Below are positions 1 to 5,405 of a DNA stretch of 5,806 bases, in pieces; position 1 is the stretch's first letter; each line of letters starts with the position of its first letter. A program made the translations under genes and the position numbers. The stretch is taken from positions 1 to 5,806 of the forward strand of contig JAJZQK010000261.1 of assembly GCA_021847625.1 (NCBI GenBank), given 5' to 3'. The notes beneath the pieces are model-generated. The model worked only from the letters and a program-made list of their open reading frames with translations. It made no database searches and was not told the origin of the DNA. Source of the DNA: Chloroflexota bacterium. Lineage in GTDB: Bacteria; Chloroflexota; FW602-bin22; JAMCYS01.

Positions 1-536
1 GCCACCATCGGCGTGGTCGCTTGGCCAACCAACAGCACATTCGCCAGGCCCTTGATAACGGTCACCTGGTTCTGTCCGGGCGAGTATACCCACAGGGTCT
101 TGCCATCGAAGACGACCGTATCGCCCTCGGCAACGCCGTCCGCAGCCCCGAGCGCCTCCAGATGCACGTTGTTCGGGGCGGCAAACTGCAATTGCGCCCG
201 CCATTGCGAAGTCATGCCGTTGGCCGAAGTGGCGATGTTGGCCGTGGCAGTGAAGCTATCCTGTCGTTTCCAGGCTTCGACTATCCCGCCGGCGATCGCC
301 CGCGGTTCCGTGTTGCCCGCGGGCACGGCTTGGGCCGGCCCCGTCGCCTCCGACTGTCCAAGCGGGACCCGCGTCGGCTGTCCACCAAGGGCAGTCCGCC
401 CAACCTGCGTCGTCCTCGTCTCGCTGGTAAGCAGACCGTCGCTATCCGTTCGTATCGTCACCGTGACCAGCTGAGAGCCGGAGAGGATGAGGAAACCGAC
501 CAGCATCGCCCCGAGCGGAACAAGCGTCTTACTCAC
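1..536 (-). CDS. LolA/RseB-like membrane-anchored protein, N-terminal part (truncated by window edge)
   Basis: An open frame of 178 codons runs on the minus strand from a GTG at 536 off the left edge, so the C-terminus is missing. Residues 5-20 are hydrophobic and form a signal peptide or signal anchor. A Gln/Thr/Pro/Gly-rich stretch follows (about 40-78), then a domain starting near residue 81. That domain has the LolA/RseB-like pattern: a helix (IVEAWKRQDSFTATANI), a strand pair (WRAQLQFAAPNNVHLEAL) and the typical FDGKTLWVYSPGQNQV hairpin at about 143-158. Proteins of this fold bind lipids or lipoproteins in the cell envelope; the ligand here is unknown. The GTG is preceded by a G-rich stretch (AGGGGG, about 11 bases away). 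An in-frame ATG at 614, with AAGG 4 bases upstream, would add 26 residues and is a real alternative start. The gene diverges from the pilin gene. I found no convincing promoter for it. The domain call is by pattern recognition only. Confidence 0.72.
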   Translation of the reverse strand, partial: MSKTLVPLGAMLVGFLILSGSQLVTVTIRTDSDGLLTSETRTTQVGRTALGGQPTRVPLGQSEATGPAQAVPAGNTEPRAIAGGIVEAWKRQDSFTATANIATSANGMTSQWRAQLQFAAPNNVHLEALGAADGVAEGDTVVFDGKTLWVYSPGQNQVTVIKGLANVLLVGQATTPMV

Positions 537-684
537 TTGCGTGTGCGCCCCCTGCTTGAACTTGCCCTGGGATGTCCCGACTTGCCCAGGCCAGACCCTA
601 GAAGCAAGATGCATGCCGCCTTCTTCGGAACAGGAGTAAGATCCAGAGGAGGTCCTTAACCACAACTTCACCGGCTTGTTCCTA

Positions 685-713
685 TTGCGGGACCCCATGT
701 CCGCAGGTATAAT
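685..713 (+). promoter_or_regulatory. sigma70-type promoter of the pilin gene
   Basis: A -35 box TTGCGG (685-690) is separated by exactly 17 bp from a perfect -10 box TATAAT (708-713). Transcription should start near 719-721. That leaves a leader of about 90 bases before the GTG start at 809. The match is strong and stands out in GC-rich surroundings. Confidence 0.75.
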
Positions 714-721
714 CTCTGATG

Positions 722-744
722 AGGTGGGCAATCCCTGCCCATCT
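722..744 (+). promoter_or_regulatory. hairpin at the 5' end of the pilin mRNA
   Basis: The arms AGGTGGGCA (722-730) and TGCCCATCT (736-744) pair over 9 bp with one G-U pair, around the 5-base loop ATCCC. The hairpin begins within a few bases of the predicted transcription start. In other bacteria a stem-loop at the very 5' end protects mRNA from decay, and that is the likely role here (inference). There is no U-tract, so it is not an intrinsic terminator. Confidence 0.5.
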
Positions 745-792
745 AGGAAGAAGAGCAACCGCGATCGGCTCGGTATCGGCCCAGTCGAGGGT

Positions 793-800
793 GGGAGGAG
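793..800 (+). promoter_or_regulatory. Shine-Dalgarno site favouring the GTG start at 809
   Basis: GGGAGGAG at 793-800 lies 8 bases before GTG 809, ideal spacing. The other candidate, ATG 845, has only GTGGG upstream. This site is the main reason for choosing the longer form of the prepilin. Confidence 0.6.
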
Positions 801-808
801 CGGGGAAG

Positions 809-1015
809 GTGAACGATCGATTGATCTGGCTGTGGGTTACGCTCATGTCGTTTGAGCCACGGCGTCAACTGGCCCAACGCGAAGAAGGCCAGAGCTTGAC
901 CGAATACGTAATGATACTCATTTTTGTCGCCATTGTCTGCATCATCGGCTTGATCCTCTACCGGAATCAGCTCACGGATACCTACTCGGAAATCATCTCC
1001 AGTATGCCCGAATAA
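809..1015 (+). CDS. Flp/Fap-type prepilin (small type IVb pilin)
   Basis: A 68-residue protein from GTG 809, or 56 residues from ATG 845. It carries the hallmark of Flp prepilins: a charged leader ending in REEG, then QSLTEYVMILIFVAIV. A prepilin peptidase of the TadV/CpaA type would cut after the Gly, leaving a mature chain of 41 residues with Glu at +5, Tyr at +6 and a single hydrophobic helix. The helix drives assembly into Flp (Tad) pili, which serve in adhesion. The C-terminus (YRNQLTDTYSEIISSMPE) is short and polar. The GTG start is chosen because of the strong ribosome binding site; it adds a hydrophobic NDRLIWLWVTLM segment to the leader. The gene stands alone: no Tad secretion genes are in view, so the assembly machinery must lie elsewhere. 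It has its own promoter and a structured leader. I see no clear terminator after it. Confidence 0.8.
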   Translation: MNDRLIWLWVTLMSFEPRRQLAQREEGQSLTEYVMILIFVAIVCIIGLILYRNQLTDTYSEIISSMPE

Positions 1016-1267
1016 CTCGAGCGGTTCCCGGATAGGGCACGGCCGCAGACAGTGCAACTAAGCGCAACCTCCAGACGGTCGCCGTTGCCCGAGTAGCACG
1101 GCCAAGCCGGTTCGCTTCGGCCCGGCAACAGGTCATCCCACCGGTGACTGTCGTCGGGCCGCGTCTTCTCGCACATCCTCCATCGCCAACCCCAACCAAG
1201 GACCGTAGCCGACCCCGTTCAGCCACCGGCGGTCGCCGAACTCGGCCTGCCTGTGGATAGGGACGCC

Positions 1268-1276
1268 TGCCCTACG
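1268..1276 (-). repeat. solitary TGCCCTACG boundary fragment of the palindromic repeat
   Basis: TGCCCTACG is the same end sequence that borders inverted unit C (1418-1426). Here the matching second arm is absent, since the upstream sequence (GTGGATAGGGACGCC) cannot form the 8-bp stem. It looks like a decayed or partial copy. GGCCTGCC at 1244-1251 may be a remnant of the other arm. Confidence 0.45.
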
Positions 1277-1305
1277 CACCTCGCGGACCCCGTCAATGCA
1301 GCCTA

Positions 1306-1332
1306 TAGGGCATGGGCTTGTCCCATGCCGCC
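1306..1332 (+). repeat. palindromic repeat unit A
   Basis: A 27-bp unit: TAG, then an 8-bp arm GGCATGGG (1309-1316), loop CTTGT (1317-1321), perfect complementary arm CCCATGCC (1322-1329), then GCC. It matches unit B at 24 of 27 positions. Two of the three differences are paired with each other across the stem, so the hairpin is preserved. It resembles intergenic REP-like elements. Confidence 0.7.
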
Positions 1333-1397
1333 CCGTCGTTTCCGTCGCCCCTTCGGTGAGATGACAATTGCAGGGAGGGCCGGCTCGACGCCGGCCA

Positions 1398-1424
1398 GGC
1401 GGCAGGCCACAAGGGCCTGCCCTA
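1398..1424 (-). repeat. palindromic repeat unit C (inverted)
   Basis: On the plus strand the arms are GGCAGGCC (1401-1408) and GGCCTGCC (1414-1421) around loop ACAAG (1409-1413). Read on the minus strand this gives TAG, GGCAGGCC, CTTGT, GGCCTGCC, GCC, the same plan and length as units A and B. It matches unit B at 22 of 27 positions. Four of the five differences are two compensatory pairs (GG to CC in one arm, CC to GG in the other). Confidence 0.7.
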
Positions 1425-1513
1425 CGTGTTCAAGGAAAGTCGCCGTTGCCGCTGGCCGCGTCCACCGAGGCCGCACCACCTGCCCTACGCGTGCGAGACA
1501 AGGCGCCGTTGCC
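1418..1513 (+). repeat. imperfect 33-bp direct repeat, two copies
   Basis: The copies are 1418-1450 and 1481-1513, exactly 63 bases apart. Each begins TGCCCTACG and ends CGCCGTTGCC, with 14 more variable bases between them; about 27 of 33 positions agree. The first copy shares its start with unit C. The second has only the TGCCCTACG end (1481-1489) and no second arm, and runs up to unit B. This suggests an old duplication within the repeat cluster. Confidence 0.55.
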
Positions 1514-1518
1514 ACCTG

Positions 1519-1545
1519 TAGGGCAGGGGCCTGTCCCCTGCCGCC
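1519..1545 (+). repeat. palindromic repeat unit B
   Basis: TAG, arm GGCAGGGG (1522-1529), loop CCTGT (1530-1534), perfect arm CCCCTGCC (1535-1542), then GCC. It has the same 27-bp plan as units A and C and the same orientation as A. It is not followed by a T-tract, so a terminator role is unlikely. Confidence 0.7.
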
Positions 1546-1603
1546 CGGCGCCCCGCGGGCGATGAGGGAATACGGCCCTGACCCAGGCTGTTCGCGGCCG
1601 AAG

Positions 1604-1621
1604 ACTGTGGATTTCCACAGT
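1604..1621. promoter_or_regulatory. 18-bp palindrome, possible operator
   Basis: ACTGTGGA (1604-1611) and TCCACAGT (1614-1621) are perfect inverted repeats separated by TT. The site ends 69 bases before the -35 box of the ABC operon. Its size and symmetry fit a dimeric regulator site, but the binding protein is unknown. Each half also partly resembles a DnaA box (7 of 9), which I consider coincidental. Confidence 0.35.
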
Positions 1622-1690
1622 TGCGTCCACCCAAGTCCCCCATTAGGATTAGGCCAACTAAGGGCTCGTAGACTCTGCCAAGCGGGAACC

Positions 1691-1719
1691 TTTACTCGCC
1701 TTGCTACGTCTTATATAAT
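1691..1719 (+). promoter_or_regulatory. sigma70-type promoter of the ABC operon
   Basis: The -35 box TTTACT (1691-1696, 4 of 6) and perfect -10 box TATAAT (1714-1719) are separated by 17 bp. The start point should fall near 1725-1727, only 5-7 bases before ATG 1732. Either the first mRNA is nearly leaderless, or translation starts further in. Confidence 0.7.
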
Positions 1720-1731
1720 GACTTAAGGTCG

Positions 1732-4482
1732 ATGAAGGGGGTGACCTGGAGCGTGTTCACACTGAAGTGTTCCACCTGGCGCTGGGGTAGCCGATTGCTT
1801 GTTCTGATGCTGCTGATGGTAGCGCTGGCCTCGCCAACAACGATCCAGGCGGAAAGCGTCTTGGAAGTGCTGGAGGTGGGCTGGGACGGCACCACGATGC
1901 CGGAAGCATGGAACCCCGTCCGCCTGCGGGTGACGAACGACGGCGCCGACACCACCGGTCGCGTGGAGCTGGTCGTCAAAGGCAACTACTACACCGGCGG
2001 GCAAGCTACCCCCGTCGCGTACCCGGTCGCCGCCTACGGCGAGGACGTGGCCCTCCCCGCTGGGGTGACCAAGGACGTGACCATCTGGGCGCCCACCTTG
2101 GGCAACTCCGGGGCCACGGTCCGGCTCGTCGTCGGCGGCAAGGTGGTCGCCGAGCAACCGGTCGAATTGCGCACGTCGCGTGCGACATTCTGGCCCCTCG
2201 TGGGCGTGCTCGCCGAATCGCCCCTCGTCGCCCGCTCCATTACCCAGGTCGAGCTGCCCTACCAGGGGCTCCCCATGCCGCTGCCCGTCGCCGAGCTGAC
2301 GGCAACGGACTTGCCCACCACGGCCGATAGGCTGGGCGCTCTCTCGGCGCTCGTGGTGCAGGGCAACGCCCCCGCCACGCTCACCGGGGAGCAGCGGCGT
2401 ATGATCCAGGAATGGGTCGCCGCCGGCGGCCACCTCATCATCGCCGGCGGGCCCGACGCCGCCCGCGCCGCCGCGGTGCTGCCGGCAGACGCGCTGCCCG
2501 TGTCATTCGGCAGCATGAATGGCAAGGCCGACCTCCACGAACTCGCCGTCTGGGCCAAGGTGATGGACAGCGCGTCGCCAGCCGGTCCCGCCGTGGAGAT
2601 CAAGGCGACGGGTGGGGCGGTGCTGGCGGGGACCGCGGAGAGGCCCCTTGCCTGGCGGACGAACATCGGCCAGGGCACGGTCACGGTCTTGGCCGCCGAC
2701 CCGTCGCTGCAGGATCTAGCGAGCTGGTCCGGCACGCCTGCCTTGCTGCAGAAGGCCCTCGAACCGGCCCTGCCGGTAGCGGGCGAGGACGAGAAGATGC
2801 GCTATCTCCGCACGCATCAGCAGCAGCTGGGCGCCACCCAGCTGCAGAGCGTCATCGAGATGTTGCCGTCCGAGGCGTTCCCCGGCTGGCAGACCATCGC
2901 CCTCGTGATGGGCGGCTTCGCCCTGTTCGTCGGCCCCGTGCTGGGGGTGGCGCTGTGGCGGATGGACCGGCGAGGGTGGGTCTGGCTGACCGTCCCCGCC
3001 CTTGCCCTGCTGGTAACCGGCGGCCTCTACTACTTCGGCATCGGCCGGGAGGGGCGTGACCTGGTATTGAACGTGGCCTCCTACGTCAAGATCGACCCTG
3101 ACGGCGGCTCCCAGCAATTGGTGGCGGCGGGCTTTTTCGGGCCCACCCACCTGAAGCTGGCCGTCGAGGTGCCGGGCGATGTCTCGGTGCGCGTGAACGC
3201 GCCCTCGTCCGATCCCTTCCCGATGGTCGCCAGCGCCATCAGCGCGCCTCCCTTCGCCAGCGGGCAGCAGTTGGAGATGGCCAATATGATCTCGGCCGAG
3301 CCTCCCTATAGCGTGATCGGCGGGCGGGACACCCGCGTCGAGTTCGCTACCGGGCAGTGGAGCATGCGCGGCGTCTTCTACCCCCGCACGCTGGGCAGCG
3401 AGATTGGCCAGGTAACCGCCCATCTGCGCCTGGAGGAAGGGCTGATCAAGGGCACCGTCCGCAATGACACCCCCTATCCGCTGGAGGATGCCGCCGTGTT
3501 GGTCGGCCAGACCTTCATGAAGCTCGGCAGCCTCGCGCCCGGCCAGGTGGCCCAGGTCGTCCTCGACCCCGGGGCCTCCGCGGGCCCCATGGCGATGTTC
3601 AAGGGCGGGCAACCCCTATCCTACCGTCTGTTCGGCAAACCGGTCGACGACGGCACGGGGAGGGCGAGCTCCTCGGGAGTGGCGGTCGCCGCCGTTCCTG
3701 CTGCTCCCGCGATAGCGGTTGCCCCAGGCTACGTCGTCTCATCGCCGCCCATGCCCTATCCGATGACCTACGAGCGCTTGGAGATACCACGGGACGCCGA
3801 GACCCAGCGCCGCGTGCGGCTGGTGGACTCGACCGTATCCTCGTCGATGAAGACTAACTACATGCCGATGGGGCCGGGCGGCGCGGCGATGTCGCTTACC
3901 TTCATCGCCTTCACCACGGCCCAAGTCGGCGGCAACCTGCCGACGGTGGGCAACCATCCCGCCTACTACCTAACCCTGCTGGAGCAGCCGCTGAACCTTG
4001 AGTTCCCGCCCGGGCCGTTCACGTTGCCGGCATCCCTCATCCCCGTCGAGAGCATGGTGCCCACCGGCGGGTTCGGCACCGGCAGTGACGGCACCGTGGA
4101 GTGGATAGAGTTGACCGACGGGTCTCTGATCTACACCTTCCGCCCCCTGCTGCCGGCCAAGTCCACGGTAGATGCCGTGCTGCTCAACACCCAGCAGATA
4201 GGCGAGAGGGTGGACGTGTCGTCGTCCTCGAAACAGCCGCCGCCCGTGGTCGCCGGCCAGATGGCCCCTCGCCCGGCTGAAGCGGGCGTCTTCTCGATAT
4301 ACAATTGGCAGCGGGGACAATGGGAGGACCTGCCGGCGGGTCAGGAACAGGCCCGCCTGGAGCCGGGCGGAGCCTACATATCCGGCGATGGCCGCATCCA
4401 GGTCCAGGTCGAGGCCGGGAAGGGCTACAGGGTCCGCTTCGTGGCGCCCCAGCCATCCGTGGAAGGGCAGGTGACGCAATGA
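1732..4482 (+). CDS. large exported membrane protein, accessory partner of the downstream ABC transporter
   Basis: A 916-residue protein of no named function. A signal peptide is clear: basic region to R21, hydrophobic core 22-33, likely cleavage after A40 (TIQA/ES). Residues 41-190 look beta-rich (VGWDGTTMPEAWNPVRLRVTN). Residues 200-250 resemble a class I glutamine amidotransferase-like fold (LSALVVQGN, then EWVAAGGHLIIAGGPD), with no catalytic Cys, so a non-enzymatic role is likely. Two membrane helices lie at about 388-409 and 416-437, joined by a short basic loop (RMDRRGW). If the N-terminus is outside, both large domains are external. After the helices come more beta-rich domains, including a typical GTVRNDTPYPLEDAAVLVG segment (about 573-591), and an Ala/Val/Pro-rich linker at 644-680. 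The stop overlaps the ATPase start (ATGA), pointing to one complex. ATG 1732 sits very close to the predicted transcript start; GTG 1753, with AAGGGGG 11 bases upstream, is an alternative and keeps the signal peptide. Substrate unknown. Confidence 0.85.
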   Translation: MKGVTWSVFTLKCSTWRWGSRLLVLMLLMVALASPTTIQAESVLEVLEVGWDGTTMPEAWNPVRLRVTNDGADTTGRVELVVKGNYYTGGQATPVAYPVAAYGEDVALPAGVTKDVTIWAPTLGNSGATVRLVVGGKVVAEQPVELRTSRATFWPLVGVLAESPLVARSITQVELPYQGLPMPLPVAELTATDLPTTADRLGALSALVVQGNAPATLTGEQRRMIQEWVAAGGHLIIAGGPDAARAAAVLPADALPVSFGSMNGKADLHELAVWAKVMDSASPAGPAVEIKATGGAVLAGTAERPLAWRTNIGQGTVTVLAADPSLQDLASWSGTPALLQKALEPALPVAGEDEKMRYLRTHQQQLGATQLQSVIEMLPSEAFPGWQTIALVMGGFALFVGPVLGVALWRMDRRGWVWLTVPALALLVTGGLYYFGIGREGRDLVLNVASYVKIDPDGGSQQLVAAGFFGPTHLKLAVEVPGDVSVRVNAPSSDPFPMVASAISAPPFASGQQLEMANMISAEPPYSVIGGRDTRVEFATGQWSMRGVFYPRTLGSEIGQVTAHLRLEEGLIKGTVRNDTPYPLEDAAVLVGQTFMKLGSLAPGQVAQVVLDPGASAGPMAMFKGGQPLSYRLFGKPVDDGTGRASSSGVAVAAVPAAPAIAVAPGYVVSSPPMPYPMTYERLEIPRDAETQRRVRLVDSTVSSSMKTNYMPMGPGGAAMSLTFIAFTTAQVGGNLPTVGNHPAYYLTLLEQPLNLEFPPGPFTLPASLIPVESMVPTGGFGTGSDGTVEWIELTDGSLIYTFRPLLPAKSTVDAVLLNTQQIGERVDVSSSSKQPPPVVAGQMAPRPAEAGVFSIYNWQRGQWEDLPAGQEQARLEPGGAYISGDGRIQVQVEAGKGYRVRFVAPQPSVEGQVTQ

Positions 4483-5405
4483 TCCAGGTGAACGCCCTTC
4501 GCAAACGCTACAGGCGTGTCAAGGCGCTCGACGGCCTCAACATGACCGTGCCCGACGGGGCGATCTACGGGCTGATCGGCGAGAACGGGGCCGGCAAGAC
4601 GACGACCATCCGCATCCTGGCCACCCTGCTGTCCCCCGACGGCGGCGAGGTACAGGTGGCCGGCGCCGACCTGCTCCGCCGACCCCATGAGGCTCGCCGC
4701 CTCATCGGCTACATGCCCGACTTCTTCGGCGTCTACGACGATCTGCGGGTGAGCGAGTACCTCGAGTTCTACGCCGCCCTCCACGGCATCAGGGGCAAGG
4801 CCGTCGCCACCCTGCGCGACGAGCTGCTGGAGCTGGTCGACCTGAGCGCCAAACGAGAGGAGTACGTCGAGCACCTGTCGCGGGGCATGCAGCAGCGCCT
4901 CTGCCTCGCCCGCGCCCTGATCCACGACCCGCAGGTGATCCTGCTGGACGAGCCGGCCAGCGGCCTCGACCCCATCGCCCGCGTCGAGATGCGCGAGCTG
5001 CTGAAGGAGCTCGGCAAGCTGGGCAAGACCATCGTCATCAGTTCGCACATCCTCTCCGAGCTCGCCGACCTCTGCACCCACGTCGGCATGATGGCGGCAG
5101 GCAAGATGATCCGCGAAGGACCGGTCGACGAGATGGTGTGGGTGGCCGGCAAGGCGGGCTACGAGCTGCGCGTGCTGCGCGACGGCGAACGCGCCGCCGT
5201 CGCCTTGCAGACCTTGGAAGGCATCGGTGCCGTCGAGAACGTGGACGGCGTGGTCCGTTTCCACTGCGCGAACGGGGCCGAGGACGCGGCCCGCGCCCTG
5301 GCTACAGTGGTGGGGGCCGGGATACCCGTCGTCCGCTTCGGGGAAGTGGAGAACACCTTGGAGGCGGCCTTCGTACGGATGGCGCGAAAGGGGGTGAGCG
5401 CGTGA
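4479..5405 (+). CDS. ABC transporter ATP-binding protein (NatA/CcmA-like, ABC-2 type)
   Basis: 308 residues, cytoplasmic; it hydrolyses ATP to power the permease encoded next. All core motifs are present: Walker A GENGAGKT (34-41), signature LSRGMQQR (133-140), Walker B VILLDEP (153-159) with catalytic E158, D-loop SGLDP (161-165) and switch His190 (SSHILSEL). At the Q-loop position the sequence is GYMPDFFGVYDDL with Asp81 instead of Gln, and the signature is LSRGM, not LSGGQ; both are known variants in this group of ATPases. Residues from about 215 to the end form the small C-terminal domain common in ATPases that pair with ABC-2 permeases. ATG 4479 is chosen because it overlaps the previous stop and places the usual strand (MIQVNALRKRY) at the N-terminus; GGAAGGGCAGG lies just upstream. 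The open frame extends back to 4305, but that part is only a shadow of the preceding gene. Substrate unknown. Confidence 0.95.
   Translation: MIQVNALRKRYRRVKALDGLNMTVPDGAIYGLIGENGAGKTTTIRILATLLSPDGGEVQVAGADLLRRPHEARRLIGYMPDFFGVYDDLRVSEYLEFYAALHGIRGKAVATLRDELLELVDLSAKREEYVEHLSRGMQQRLCLARALIHDPQVILLDEPASGLDPIARVEMRELLKELGKLGKTIVISSHILSELADLCTHVGMMAAGKMIREGPVDEMVWVAGKAGYELRVLRDGERAAVALQTLEGIGAVENVDGVVRFHCANGAEDAARALATVVGAGIPVVRFGEVENTLEAAFVRMARKGVSA

Larger units (their letters stand above)
1016..1690. other. long intergenic region with a cluster of palindromic repeats
   Basis: About 675 bases lie between the pilin stop and the next promoter. Several open frames cross it, but none has a convincing ribosome binding site, domain or normal composition; the longest (plus, 1253-1726) is rich in Arg, Pro, Cys and Ala and runs through the repeats. 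Positions 1016-1240 show nothing I can name, apart from one copy of the decamer CGCCGTTGCC at 1080-1089 that recurs at 1441-1450 and 1504-1513. Positions 1268-1545 hold the repeat cluster described in separate entries. Positions 1546-1603 are featureless. No intrinsic terminator with a T-tract was found. Confidence 0.6.

Noticed and set aside
645..653. Perfect Shine-Dalgarno-like AGAGGAGGT on the plus strand
   Set aside because: No start codon lies at suitable distance downstream, and it is upstream of the pilin promoter; likely coincidence.
13..659. Two plus-strand open frames (13-474 and 21-659)
   Set aside because: They lie opposite the minus-strand LolA-like frame, have no ribosome site or recognisable domain, and are rich in Arg, Pro and Ser as expected of shadow frames in GC-rich DNA.
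1105..1130. tRNA-like T-arm (GGTTCGCTTC)
   Set aside because: The flanking stem does not pair, the conserved A of the T-loop is missing, and no acceptor or anticodon stem can be built around it.
993..1226. Minus-strand open frames of 64-77 codons after the pilin gene
   Set aside because: No ribosome binding site, Arg-rich low-quality composition, and overlap with the end of the pilin gene.
1306..1545. CRISPR array
   Set aside because: The repeats are palindromic, in both orientations, differ from each other and are unevenly spaced; no regular spacers.
1252..1619. DnaA-box-like sites (TGTGGATAG at 1252-1260; TGTGGATTT at 1606-1614) as a replication origin
   Set aside because: Only isolated near matches, with no AT-rich unwinding region and no dnaA or dnaN gene in view.
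1253..1726. 157-codon plus-strand open frame
   Set aside because: It runs straight through the palindromic repeats, has unusual composition (Arg, Pro, Cys, Ala) and ends over the promoter of the next operon.
2716..3612. 298-codon minus-strand open frame
   Set aside because: It is antisense to the 916-residue gene, rich in His, Gly, Ala and Gln, and has no recognisable domain; a codon-bias shadow.
4425..5264. 279-codon minus-strand open frame
   Set aside because: It is antisense to the ABC ATPase, whose motifs are complete on the plus strand.
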